Part shown: positions 45,841 through 55,083 of the stretch, one piece after another
Position numbering within the stretch: the first letter of the stretch is position 1
How the letters are laid out: each line of letters starts with the position of its first letter
NCBI GenBank assembly: GCA_963791295.1
Contig: CAWBRY010000004.1
Coordinates: 1,054,001-1,118,000, forward strand
DNA length: 64,000 nucleotides
Source: CAWBRY01 sp963791295
GTDB taxonomy: Bacteria > Bacteroidota > Bacteroidia > Chitinophagales > Chitinophagaceae
Reading direction: 5' to 3'
The notes under the pieces: model-generated
Told to the model about the DNA's origin: nothing
Database searches by the model: none
Seen by the model: only the letters and a program-made list of their open reading frames with translations
Program-made: the position numbers and the translations under genes

Positions 45841-47358
45841 TCATCGAAGATTGATCAATGGAATAATACCAAACCAAAAAATATAGGTCAGTGTAGCGAT
45901 CATCAGCGAATCTATCCTGGCCGGAGGAGATGGATTTCTTATATAGCGTCCGACAAGAATTATGATCAACAAAGCATGGGGAATGGAGGCATACAGAATT
46001 CCATTGAAAACCTCCGGCAGAATGTCTAACAACCTAAACGCAAGAATTGTTCCTGCCGACAAAATAGTAAATGCAATAGCTAATCGGCCGGCGCCTTTTC
46101 TTCCAAACCTCACAGCCCAGGTTCGTTTATTAATTAATTTGTCGGCTTCATAGTCCGGAACTCCGGAAAGAATGATCGATGGCAGAACCGCTAAGAATAG
46201 AGGCAGGCTCAGCAGCCATGGAAGCCGGTCTCCGATGCGTCCGCCCTGAAATAAATAACCACAAATGATGACAGCAAAACTATGCGTGAAACCAACTGTT
46301 AACTCCCCCAGTCCGCGATAAGATAGTTTAATGGGTGGTGCTGTATAGCCGATCGCCAGGACAAATAATATTCCACACGTTAAGGAGGTAGTCTGTAGTG
46401 ATCCGCCTTGACTGCTTAGCAAGAATCCCAAAACGACAAAGGAGAGGGCCAGGGAAGCGAAAATACCTTTCCGGATTTGCCGGAATCCAAGTAGTCCATC
46501 TACGATAACCCGGGAACCTCCGGTAAAAGGGCTGAAGTATTTGTTTTTAAGATCCGATTGATAGTCGAAATAATCGTTGATTAACACCGTTGTCATTTCT
46601 CCTAAGAACAACCAGAGATAGCCCAACCAAAAAGCAACGACATCAAAACCATATCCGCTATAAGAAGCGCCCCAGCTTCCAGCGGTGTAAGCTATGAAGC
46701 TCATAGGATAAAATTGAAGCCGGATTGCTTTCAACCAAAAGCCCAACCGGATCTTTAGCCTTTTCCATGACGAAAGCGATCCTCTTTTCAAATGGGTTGC
46801 TTCACGATGAACTTTCCTTATCCAAAGAGTCCTTTTTTCAACAGTTGAATTTCTAACGGGTCCAAAATTCAATGTTCTCGCCATATCAAATCCACAGAAA
46901 CCCAGTGTAGCTAAACGCATCGCATGATGGCCGGGAGAGCGGTATATTAATTTGTAAACAAAAAGCGGAGTATCCATGGTCGTTATGATCTGCGCTGATC
47001 GACCTCTTAGCAAAGGTGCATATCCGGTTCCACCTTCAATCTCTTCAAATGCAAACCCCGAGGTTAACACGCGATCCAAAAATCCTTTTAACAGTGCCGG
47101 CATGGTGCCCCACCAGGTAGGATAAACAAATACAATGTGATTTGCCCAAAAGATTAGTTCCTGGGCCCGTTCAATATCAGGTTCCAGTTTTTGGTGATGG
47201 TGTACTATATGAGTAACGTTCAGATCAAAAGAAAGATCCACTAAGGTCAATACTTCCACCCGGGCGCCTGTTGTTTGAGCTCCAGCAACATAAGCCTGGA
47301 CAAATGAATCCGATAAGCTATTTTTTCGCGGATGTCCATTAATGACCAATACATTCAT
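45841..47358 (-). CDS. NAD(P)H quinone reductase-UbiA prenyltransferase fusion
   Basis: This protein has 505 residues from ATG 47358 (five more from 47373). Residues 1-190 form a flavodoxin-like NAD(P)H:quinone oxidoreductase: MNVLVINGHPRKNSLSDSF, then VFVYPTWWGTMPALLKGFLDRVL. Residues about 210-505 form a UbiA/MenA prenyltransferase with the first Asp motif NDYFDYQSD, the second DYEADKLINKRTWAVRFG and about eight membrane spans. UbiA enzymes attach isoprenoid chains to quinone precursors, and the fused reductase could reduce the aromatic substrate or product. Both active-site motif sets look intact. The two families are normally separate proteins. The DUF2652 gene lies 44 bases upstream on the same strand. 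Confidence 0.88.
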   Translation of the reverse strand: MNVLVINGHPRKNSLSDSFVQAYVAGAQTTGARVEVLTLVDLSFDLNVTHIVHHHQKLEPDIERAQELIFWANHIVFVYPTWWGTMPALLKGFLDRVLTSGFAFEEIEGGTGYAPLLRGRSAQIITTMDTPLFVYKLIYRSPGHHAMRLATLGFCGFDMARTLNFGPVRNSTVEKRTLWIRKVHREATHLKRGSLSSWKRLKIRLGFWLKAIRLQFYPMSFIAYTAGSWGASYSGYGFDVVAFWLGYLWLFLGEMTTVLINDYFDYQSDLKNKYFSPFTGGSRVIVDGLLGFRQIRKGIFASLALSFVVLGFLLSSQGGSLQTTSLTCGILFVLAIGYTAPPIKLSYRGLGELTVGFTHSFAVIICGYLFQGGRIGDRLPWLLSLPLFLAVLPSIILSGVPDYEADKLINKRTWAVRFGRKGAGRLAIAFTILSAGTILAFRLLDILPEVFNGILYASIPHALLIIILVGRYIRNPSPPARIDSLMIATLTYIFWFGIIPLINLR

Positions 47359-47402
47359 ACGGACGCCCATCATGCAATAATGAATTAATTTGAATTAGAT
47401 AT

Positions 47403-48485
47403 TCAGGCAACTGCCGCGCCGGGCAACTTGATTTCTTTAACCACCTGTTCAAGATTAGCAAGAGATCTTTGAAACTTTGTCTCCAATCTCTTTCTCCTGG
47501 TCAAATTAAATAGGAGGCGGGCTAGTGGTTTTTTCCGGATATAATAACTGAGCGTGAGTCTCGTCCTTTTGTCGCCTACCTTTTCCAATATGTAATAGAC
47601 TGTCGTGCCTTCCCTGTCTTCTGTCTCGCTGAATTCTATTCTTTCAGGATGAAATGAATAGCTGCTTGCATAAACAACGTCCTCTCCGTTTTCAAATACA
47701 AACCGGACCTTCATACCCAGCCTGGGCAGGAAATGACTGACTTCCTCCACTGCTTTTACACCTTCTTCCCAGCGGCTACGATAATTAAAATTTCCTGTTG
47801 CATGAAATACAGGTATGATATCCGATTCATATTCCCTGGAGAAGGTCATCATTTTTACTTTTTTTAAAAGCTCCAGTGGAGGCAACGGGTCGGGTGCAAT
47901 ATCATTTATTAATGGAGACAGCTGGGCATATTGGAAAGCTATTTCTCCCTCGTCAGTTTGTTTGCTATGGCTGATCCATTCCATCCAATTGGGAAGGTTG
48001 GCCGGCGGCTTCGTCTGTAACAAACTCCGGGTGACTAACCAGTACTCATGTTTTTCAATATCGTTTTTTAATAATTGGTGGGCGACGATGATATCCTTTC
48101 CAAACAGCTTGTTGAAGTTTTTAACATTGAAAGTAGTGAACTCGCCATAGTGGGTGATCACCTTTAGTGTAAGATCGATGGCTGAAGTACAGGCGTCGCA
48201 TTGACAAAAACGTCGATGATCATACGAAATCAGTTGCCGGTGAAAGGCGCAAAACATCTTTTCCACCTGCTCATACAATGTTTTAAAATCCGGTGGATCC
48301 CCCACTTTATAAAAAAGAATAGCATCTCCTTCGATCTCTGAAACCTCGAGGCCTATTTGATTGGTATTGATCATGGTCTCTAACAGTTCCTGGATGATCA
48401 GCCGGCTATGTTCAATCTCCATTTGGTTGACAAACCGCGTAAAGCCACTTATGTCGGGCATGAAGAGTAGCCCTTTGTTTTCCAT
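47403..48485 (-). CDS. DUF2652 (cyclase-like) + SRPBCC domain protein
   Basis: This 360-residue soluble protein has an N-terminal half that is DUF2652, distantly like class III nucleotidyl cyclases: FMPDISGFTRFV (Asp11) and EIEGDAILFYKV (Asp near 54) match the two metal Asp positions. The later catalytic Asn/Arg positions look replaced in KDIIVAHQLLKND. A CxCxxC motif (FCQCDAC) lies near residue 113. The C-terminal half (about 205-345) is an SRPBCC hydrophobic-ligand fold with SREYESDIIPVFHATGNF. It precedes the quinone reductase-UbiA gene on the same strand, which may point to quinone or lipid handling. Whether it makes any cyclic nucleotide is doubtful. Confidence 0.78.
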   Translation of the reverse strand: MENKGLLFMPDISGFTRFVNQMEIEHSRLIIQELLETMINTNQIGLEVSEIEGDAILFYKVGDPPDFKTLYEQVEKMFCAFHRQLISYDHRRFCQCDACTSAIDLTLKVITHYGEFTTFNVKNFNKLFGKDIIVAHQLLKNDIEKHEYWLVTRSLLQTKPPANLPNWMEWISHSKQTDEGEIAFQYAQLSPLINDIAPDPLPPLELLKKVKMMTFSREYESDIIPVFHATGNFNYRSRWEEGVKAVEEVSHFLPRLGMKVRFVFENGEDVVYASSYSFHPERIEFSETEDREGTTVYYILEKVGDKRTRLTLSYYIRKKPLARLLFNLTRRKRLETKFQRSLANLEQVVKEIKLPGAAVA

Positions 48486-48489
48486 TTTA

Positions 48490-48497
48490 TAAAGTTA
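48490..48497 (-). promoter_or_regulatory. -7-like element TAACTTTA upstream of the DUF2652 gene
   Basis: On the minus strand TAACTTTA differs from TAnnTTTG only at the last base and is 4 bases before the ATG at 48485. The same TAACTTTA stands ahead of the YtxH gene at 60138. Confidence 0.35.
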
Positions 48498-48545
48498 GCA
48501 TTCAGACTTGGCATAGTATTGTTAGGATTAGTGGAAAATTGCGAG

Positions 48546-50303
48546 ATGCCACCGACGCGAAGGAAACTATCTGCAGGCAAAAAAGTACTCATAATCGTAG
48601 GGTTATTACTCATTTTACTGGTGGTTGGATTTCGTATTTTCATGGCACGCTACCTGCCGCCTCTTATCAGGCAGAGACTGAGTGCTTTGATAGTAGAGGG
48701 ATCCAAAGGCCTTTATCGCTATGAATTGGGGAAAATTGACCCCAGTTTTTGGGGCACTTCACTTCGGTTCACCGACCTCAACATTTATATCGATAGTTTG
48801 AAGTATAAGGAACTTCAAGAGAATCAGAAACTTCCACCGCTTACTTTTTCTCTTCACCTTCCTAAAGGAACCATCAACGATGTAGGACTTCCAGCCCTGA
48901 TACTTCGCAAGAAATTGAATATTGACCTCATCAATTTTGCCGAAGCAAGTATCCAACTCTCACGCCACTTCCAGACAACGCGAAAAGATACTGCGTCCGC
49001 CAACGAAGAACCATTATGGAAACTCATTTCGCCCGATCTCCGATCCATTTCCGTCAATCGGATGATATTTCAAAATATAAAAATTCAATACAGCAACGTG
49101 GATAGTGCCCGGGCTTTTGCATGGCAGTTTGAAAAGTCTGATTGCATCCTTACAGACATACGGATCGATAGCGCTTCTGCGACCGATATGAATCGTTTAC
49201 TGTATGCCAGCAATGTTGCCCTGGCGATCAGGGATGTGAAATTAAAGACGACCGATGGACTATATGCCATTGGCGCGGGTAGTATTTTTTATACCTCGTC
49301 CGGCCGGTCGATTAACGTTAAACAATTTGCTTTCAATCAACTGGTCGACAATAATGCATTTATTCGCCACTTTGGTTATCAACACGAAATCTACCGGTTA
49401 GCTATACCTGAAATCAAGGTTACCAATTTCTCACTGCCTAGCTGGATCAGCTATAATCAACTAGTCATGGACACGATTCATTTAGAATCCCCGGATATCG
49501 GAGTGTACATGGACCGCAATGCTCCTCCCAATCCGTATAGCAAAATGGGTAAATTTCCCCAGCAACTCCTGCAGAAAGCTCCATTTGTGATCAAGATCAA
49601 AAGGATCATCATCACCAATGGAGATGTCACCTACCGGGAAAAAAATGACCAAACCCAATTGACAGGCAAGCTCGAATTTCCTGCATGTACGGGTTATATA
49701 GATAATATTACCAATGACTCTGCTTCCATTGCCGCCTCCCCTCAGTGTGTGGTCAATGCTCACGGCGGGATTCTCAAACCAGGCAATTTGCACGCAATAT
49801 TCCGGATCAATTTAGCTGATCCCAATGGAAGCTTTAGTTTGTCCACTTCCATCACCAATTTAAATGCTTCGCACATGCAGGCTCTGGTCAAGGCGACCAG
49901 TTCCATGGAGATGCAGTCCTTCAATATGCACCGCCTCGACTATACTTTAACGGCGAATCAATACAGCGGCACTGGCCAATTGAAAATGAAGTACGGGGAT
50001 ATGGACGTTTTAATGAATAAAGTAAAGGACGATGGGTCGCTTGACAAGAAAGGGTTGTTGTCATTTTTGGTCAATCACCTGGTGATCTATAAAGAAAACC
50101 CTATGAATGATGGAGAAGAACGGATCGCAACTGATGTCAAGTTGCAACGCGTTGCCACAAAATCCTTTTTTAATTTTATTTGGAAAACGCTGTTTACCGC
50201 GGCAGGTAAGATCATACTGCGCCCTGTAGCGCAGCGAAAAATAGAAAAGAAGAAAGAGAAAGCGAAAAACAAAAAAGAAAAAATGGACACATCAAAAAAA
50301 TGA
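48546..50303 (+). CDS. AsmA/DUF748-like single-span envelope protein
   Basis: This 585-residue protein has a basic N-terminus, one membrane helix (about 13-33, VLIIVGLLLILLVVGFRIFMA) and a long beta-rich outer part with repeated strand patterns (ITNGDVTYREKND, GKLEFPACTGYIDNITND). A highly basic tail (KIEKKKEKAKNKKEKMD) closes it. The layout resembles AsmA and DUF748 inner-membrane proteins that help lipid transport to the outer membrane. The match is architectural rather than motif-based. ATG 48546 is preferred over a TTG at 48519. It is divergent from the DUF2652 gene and stands 101 bases before paralog P4. Confidence 0.65.
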   Translation: MPPTRRKLSAGKKVLIIVGLLLILLVVGFRIFMARYLPPLIRQRLSALIVEGSKGLYRYELGKIDPSFWGTSLRFTDLNIYIDSLKYKELQENQKLPPLTFSLHLPKGTINDVGLPALILRKKLNIDLINFAEASIQLSRHFQTTRKDTASANEEPLWKLISPDLRSISVNRMIFQNIKIQYSNVDSARAFAWQFEKSDCILTDIRIDSASATDMNRLLYASNVALAIRDVKLKTTDGLYAIGAGSIFYTSSGRSINVKQFAFNQLVDNNAFIRHFGYQHEIYRLAIPEIKVTNFSLPSWISYNQLVMDTIHLESPDIGVYMDRNAPPNPYSKMGKFPQQLLQKAPFVIKIKRIIITNGDVTYREKNDQTQLTGKLEFPACTGYIDNITNDSASIAASPQCVVNAHGGILKPGNLHAIFRINLADPNGSFSLSTSITNLNASHMQALVKATSSMEMQSFNMHRLDYTLTANQYSGTGQLKMKYGDMDVLMNKVKDDGSLDKKGLLSFLVNHLVIYKENPMNDGEERIATDVKLQRVATKSFFNFIWKTLFTAAGKIILRPVAQRKIEKKKEKAKNKKEKMDTSKK

Positions 50304-50404
50304 AGTGTTTATGGAAGAATATTTATTTAATATTTTTCTTAAAATTGTCCCTGCATATATCGAATGGTCCACTTAAAAGAACAGGTTTTAATATAAAACA
50401 TTGA

Positions 50405-52945
50405 ATGATGAAAAAGATAGTAGCAGCGATTCTCGTCTTGATTAGTTTTGGAAAAAGCCATTCCCAGGATACAACCGCCAAGGTTCAAATGGCGGCGGGA
50501 AGGCAATACCTTGCCTCTGGTTGGAAAACGTTTTGGTGGGGAAAACACTACCGTAAGGAGTGGGCCACACCTGTCAGCTTCCCGATTCTGAATCTGGCCA
50601 CTTACAAAGGCGGGCTAAAGCCTTTGAAAGCAGGCGGAGGCCATCAATCCAAAACGCTTCGGCTGGAAGCTGGAGATGGAAAAGAATATGTGCTTCGAAC
50701 CGTTGACAAAAGCCTGGATGTATTGGTACCGGATCCATTTAAGGAAACATTCATCAATGATATTGTAAACGATCAGATCAGCACCGCTCATCCCTATGGA
50801 GCTCTTGCCATTACTAACATGGCAGGACAACTGAACTTACTTCATACCAATCCAATTATTGTTTATGTACCCGACGCGCCGGAGCTGGGGGAATTCAGAT
50901 CAGAATTTGCGCATAAGCTATGCCTGCTCGAGGAAAGGCCTTCAGGCCAGGGTTGGAAGGATGACCCGATTGCTAATAATGCCGATGACATTGACAATAC
51001 TGAAAAATTGCTGGAAAAGGTTTACAAGAGTACCAAGAACCAGGTTGATCAGAAGGAGTTCCTGAAAGTCAGATTATTTGATATGATCGTAAATGACTGG
51101 GACCGCCACGAAGACCAATGGGTTTGGGCCGCCCATGAAAAGGACTCAATGACGATCTTCACCCCCTTTGGCAGGGACCGTGACCAGGCCTTTTCCAAAA
51201 CAGATGGATTCGCTGTATGGTTGTTGTCCCGTCCATGGGCATTTAGGCCTCTGCAAAACATGGATACGAAAGTGAAGGATTTGTTAGGTGCAAATTTCTC
51301 TGCACGTTTCATGGATCGCCAATTCCTGAATCAGCTTGACAAAGAAGATTGGAAACAGACCATCTCGGATATTCAAACAAATATGACAGATGATGGAATT
51401 CGCAGCGCTATAAATACAATGCCTCCTGAAGTGAATCAGATATCGGGAGACTTTTTGATCAAGAGGTTAATCCAACGCAGAGATAATCTGCCCGGCTATG
51501 GTATGAGATATTATACTTTGTTAACAAAGCGGGTTACTATTGCCGGATCTGAAAAGAAAGAAGAATTCATTGTTGACAATATCAATGCTGATCAAGTATC
51601 CATCACCGGATTACGGCAAAATAGCGATACTTTTTTTCATCGCGTGTTTAAGAGAGATGAGACCAAGGAGATCAATATCTATGGACTTGATGGCGACGAT
51701 CAGTTTACGTTTTCCGGCGATAGCCGAAACAAGTTCACTATTCGCGCGATTGGCGGAATAGGAGACAACAAATATGTGACCACACGATCTTCGGGTGCCG
51801 GTAAGAAGATCCGGATCTATGACTCCTTATATAATGCAGACCTCTCCCATCGGTTAGTTCGTGTAAATAAGCGCAGCGACAGCATGTATCGCTATAACCG
51901 GCGAGCTGTAAAATATGATTGGTACATACCTCTTATTATTCCAGGCTATAATCCGGATGATGGTGTTTCCATTGGCCTCGGGTTTTTATATCGCAAGCAA
52001 CAATGGGGCAAGACTCCTTATGGTTGGCAACAGCGGCTGACGATCACATATGCTACCGGCACACAGGCTCTCGGATTCAGCTATAAAGGAATATTTAAAC
52101 GGAGGGTTGGAAGATTGGACTTCGATTTGGAGGCTTCTTATAAAGGACCGCGTTACACTCTCAACTACTATGGCCTGGGAAATAATACAACTTTAATCAC
52201 AAACACTAAATCCTATTATAGGGTCAAATCAAATATTCTATCAGTTAGTCCCGGGATCAGTCACACCTCGCCTCATTCAACGTTTAGGACGGGGCTTCTA
52301 TTTGAAACGGTAGATATTTTAGAAAACCAGGATAAATTTATTACATCACCGGCAGCTAATATTAATTCGTCGGTATTCAAGAACAAACCATATGGAGGTG
52401 TAACTGGCGAGTGGGTAATCTATACTCCGCGATCTCTTCGTTTTCCTTCGGGCGGGATCAACTTGGTTACAGGATTTTCCTATTTGCGTGAATTGCAGGA
52501 TTCATCGAGAAATCTTCTCAAGCTGCGTGGTTCTTTTGCATTTTATTTCACGCTCTTCAAGGTGTTGACCTTTGCACACCGGACTGGTGCAGAGACCAAT
52601 TTTGGGAAATATGATTTTTATCATGCAAGTGCCCTCGGCGGAAATGAAAACCTCAGAGGATATTGGCGCAACCGGTTCGCCGGCAAGAGTAGTTTCTATC
52701 AAAACACGGAGTTAAGGATCAAGTTGGCAAATTTGAAGGGATATGTGGTGCGGGGATTGATTGGTCTTGTGGGATTCGTGGATGATGGAAGGGTTTGGGA
52801 GAAGAATGAAAATTCGAATGACTTGCACATTGGCTATGGAGGAGGAATTTTCTACCTGCCGTACAATGCGCTTGCATTGAATTTATATTATGCTTCATCG
52901 AAAGAAGTGAATATGGTTGTGCTTCGGGCAGGATTTTTCTTCTAA
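50405..52945 (+). CDS. kinase-like + BamA/TamA-type barrel outer-membrane protein (paralog P4)
   Basis: This 846-residue member of the family at 8.2-18 kb lacks the phosphatase domain. A signal peptide ends GKSHSQ. The central region has GGGHQSKTLRL, CLLEERPSG, DRHEDQW (Asp near 233) and GRDRDQAF, with the kinase-like positions kept. An RTX-like GLDGDDQF replaces the GGxGND form of the other copies. The barrel contains LRGYWRNRFAG and ends AGFFF with an aromatic C-terminus. It is the most diverged of the four and stands 32 kb from them with its own upstream region. ATG 50408 is an equal choice of start. Confidence 0.82.
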   Translation: MMKKIVAAILVLISFGKSHSQDTTAKVQMAAGRQYLASGWKTFWWGKHYRKEWATPVSFPILNLATYKGGLKPLKAGGGHQSKTLRLEAGDGKEYVLRTVDKSLDVLVPDPFKETFINDIVNDQISTAHPYGALAITNMAGQLNLLHTNPIIVYVPDAPELGEFRSEFAHKLCLLEERPSGQGWKDDPIANNADDIDNTEKLLEKVYKSTKNQVDQKEFLKVRLFDMIVNDWDRHEDQWVWAAHEKDSMTIFTPFGRDRDQAFSKTDGFAVWLLSRPWAFRPLQNMDTKVKDLLGANFSARFMDRQFLNQLDKEDWKQTISDIQTNMTDDGIRSAINTMPPEVNQISGDFLIKRLIQRRDNLPGYGMRYYTLLTKRVTIAGSEKKEEFIVDNINADQVSITGLRQNSDTFFHRVFKRDETKEINIYGLDGDDQFTFSGDSRNKFTIRAIGGIGDNKYVTTRSSGAGKKIRIYDSLYNADLSHRLVRVNKRSDSMYRYNRRAVKYDWYIPLIIPGYNPDDGVSIGLGFLYRKQQWGKTPYGWQQRLTITYATGTQALGFSYKGIFKRRVGRLDFDLEASYKGPRYTLNYYGLGNNTTLITNTKSYYRVKSNILSVSPGISHTSPHSTFRTGLLFETVDILENQDKFITSPAANINSSVFKNKPYGGVTGEWVIYTPRSLRFPSGGINLVTGFSYLRELQDSSRNLLKLRGSFAFYFTLFKVLTFAHRTGAETNFGKYDFYHASALGGNENLRGYWRNRFAGKSSFYQNTELRIKLANLKGYVVRGLIGLVGFVDDGRVWEKNENSNDLHIGYGGGIFYLPYNALALNLYYASSKEVNMVVLRAGFFF

Positions 52946-52984
52946 GTTGTTTAAAATCTCTCCAAAAGGAAGACTGGGGTCATT

Positions 52985-53959
52985 CTAGGGGATGACGCCT
53001 TCAAGGATTTTATTCAATTTGGTTGTATCAATATTTCCTCCGGAAATAATACATACAATTTTGCCACTGCCTGCTTTACCTGTTAGAGCTGATGCTAGAG
53101 AGGCTGCACCTGCACCTTCAGCAACGAGGCGACAACGCTCTACCAACAATTTAATTGAGTCAGCGATCTGCCGAAGGCTGACAACGATTGATCCATCCAC
53201 CAGGTTGCTTACCAGACTCCACATTTCCTGGAGAATGGTTGCACTGCCCATTCCGTCCACGAACGATGGAGTATATTCAATTTTCATAGGAGTTCCATTG
53301 GCTAAGGAAGGAAAAAGTGGCGCAGCTGTTTCCACTTCAGAAGCAAAGACTTTTGTATCGGGTTTCAAGGTTTTTATAGCAGAGGCGATGCCGCTGATCA
53401 ACCCTCCCCCACCATAGGGAACAATAACGGTATCCACATCCGGAAGATCTTCGAGTATCTCCAGGCCAATTGATGCATTGCCAGCAATTACTTTTGGATC
53501 GCTAACCGGATGAATAAAGGTTCCCGTCATGCCTTGAAATTTTCGTGTAACTAGTATCTGCCACCAATCATTAAAGGGAATTTTAATATACCGTGCATGA
53601 AGGCGTTCGATCGCCTCCAGTTTAGTAGCAGGGGCATGATCTGGAACAATAGCTGTACATGGAATATTCATTGTTCTGGCAATCCAGGCTACGCCTTGTG
53701 CCATGTTTCCTGCACTAGCTGTGTAAACACCTTCTTTCAAAATTTTTTTGTCAATTGCATTCAGTGCATTGCAGGCTCCCCGAATTTTGAATGAGCCGAT
53801 AGGTTGCAGATTTTCCAACTTTAGATAAAGCTCCCCGGGAAATTCCTCATGGTGAAACTGTAAGAGTGGCGTTCGATTAACCTTTCCCCGTATTCTTTCC
53901 TGGGCATACTTGATTTCATCTAATGGCATAATGGATGGTAATGGATCCAGAGAGCTCAT
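52985..53959 (-). CDS. PLP-dependent threonine/serine dehydratase-like enzyme
   Basis: This 324-residue fold-type II PLP enzyme has the Schiff-base lysine in GSFKIRGACNA (K58), TASAGNMAQGVAWIAR for substrate binding, and the phosphate loop PYGGGGLISGIASA (about 180-193). It closes with CIISGGNIDTTKL. It resembles threonine ammonia-lyase, serine racemase and the EutB family; the short length shows no regulatory ACT domain. It starts 10 bases after the ornithine cyclodeaminase gene on the same strand, so the two act in one pathway. The EutB/EutC pair of ectoine breakdown has the same make-up, but the substrate cannot be decided here. Confidence 0.88.
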   Translation of the reverse strand: MSSLDPLPSIMPLDEIKYAQERIRGKVNRTPLLQFHHEEFPGELYLKLENLQPIGSFKIRGACNALNAIDKKILKEGVYTASAGNMAQGVAWIARTMNIPCTAIVPDHAPATKLEAIERLHARYIKIPFNDWWQILVTRKFQGMTGTFIHPVSDPKVIAGNASIGLEILEDLPDVDTVIVPYGGGGLISGIASAIKTLKPDTKVFASEVETAAPLFPSLANGTPMKIEYTPSFVDGMGSATILQEMWSLVSNLVDGSIVVSLRQIADSIKLLVERCRLVAEGAGAASLASALTGKAGSGKIVCIISGGNIDTTKLNKILEGVIP

Positions 53960-53968
53960 CTGTCAACT

Positions 53969-54928
53969 TTATTTTATTATTTTCTTATAAACATGAAATA
54001 CCGAATATATGTCTTCTATAGCCAGACCAAGTGATTTAAAAACCGTAATATCATCTGGACCCGTGCGCCCCGGTTTTTTTCCAATCAATACCTCACCAAT
54101 TTCTCCAATAACATGTTTCTTATCTATAACTCCTTCTTGTTGCGGAATTATGAAATCCCCGGCTTCGCTGTATATGGATTCATAGCAGTCTGTAAATAAT
54201 TTGGCAATGGCGATAGCACGAGTATCTAACTCCCGTGCCTTAGGTGTACTTGATCCGACAGCGTTAATATGTGACCCCTTTGCAATCCACGTTCCCTTTA
54301 TAATAGGTTGCGATGATGCAGTAACAGCACAGATGATATCCGCGTCCCTAACAGCTTCTTCTTCATCCTTTGCAATTATCAAATCGAGTTTATGCTTATT
54401 TAGTACGCGGGCGGCCAACTCTTTCGCATTTCCATCGTTCCTGCTCCAAATCGTAACCTTTTTAATGTCTCTCACCAGAAGTATTCCTTCGATATGCCCC
54501 ATTGCCTGCGTGCCGGACCCTAATATAGAAAGAGTCTCGGCATCGCCTCTTGCCAGCAGGTCAGTAGCAAGGGCGGTAGTTGCTGGCGTTCGCAGTGCAG
54601 TTATCTCGTCTGCATCAGCCATGCAAAGAGGTGTGCCATTTTTTGCATCAAATAAAATAACAACTCCCTGGTGAGAACTCAATCCAAGTTTTTTATTGTC
54701 AGGAAAGACACTGATCACTTTAATTCCCATGATCTGCAGATTCTCTGCATGCGCTGGCATCATACCTAATACACCCTTTCTGTCAGGAAGCCACATCAAG
54801 GAACGCAATGGTTGAAGGCATTGATCACTTGCCAATGATCGGAAAGCATCCTTCATCACGGTGATACACTCGCTCATTGGAAGTAGCCTCTTGATGGTTT
54901 CTTTATCTATTACTATTGGTTCCGGCAT
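53969..54928 (-). CDS. ornithine cyclodeaminase/mu-crystallin family protein
   Basis: This 319-residue NAD(P)-dependent enzyme has EITALRTPATTALATDLLARG (about 106-126), the dinucleotide loop SILGSGTQAMGHIEG (about 133-147) and ICAVTASSQPIIKGTWIAKG. This family includes ornithine cyclodeaminase, alanine dehydrogenase and ketimine reductases. The following PLP dehydratase gene 10 bases away suggests that it reduces or cyclises an imine made by that enzyme, as in the EutB/EutC pair. The start ATG 54928 is clean. No promoter consensus was found in the 155-base divergent gap. Confidence 0.88.
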   Translation of the reverse strand: MPEPIVIDKETIKRLLPMSECITVMKDAFRSLASDQCLQPLRSLMWLPDRKGVLGMMPAHAENLQIMGIKVISVFPDNKKLGLSSHQGVVILFDAKNGTPLCMADADEITALRTPATTALATDLLARGDAETLSILGSGTQAMGHIEGILLVRDIKKVTIWSRNDGNAKELAARVLNKHKLDLIIAKDEEEAVRDADIICAVTASSQPIIKGTWIAKGSHINAVGSSTPKARELDTRAIAIAKLFTDCYESIYSEAGDFIIPQQEGVIDKKHVIGEIGEVLIGKKPGRTGPDDITVFKSLGLAIEDIYSVFHVYKKIIK

Positions 54929-55083
54929 TCCTCAAATTTATAGCCCTCTAATCATATTCTCTTAAATATGATTACGTCAACTAGTTTAGGAGCGTTTTAT
55001 AAAATTTTGCCAGGCAATAATGATTTGTTACATTGAGTATAGCTAAAACCCCATCAACAAGATATTTTTAAATTTATTTTTTT

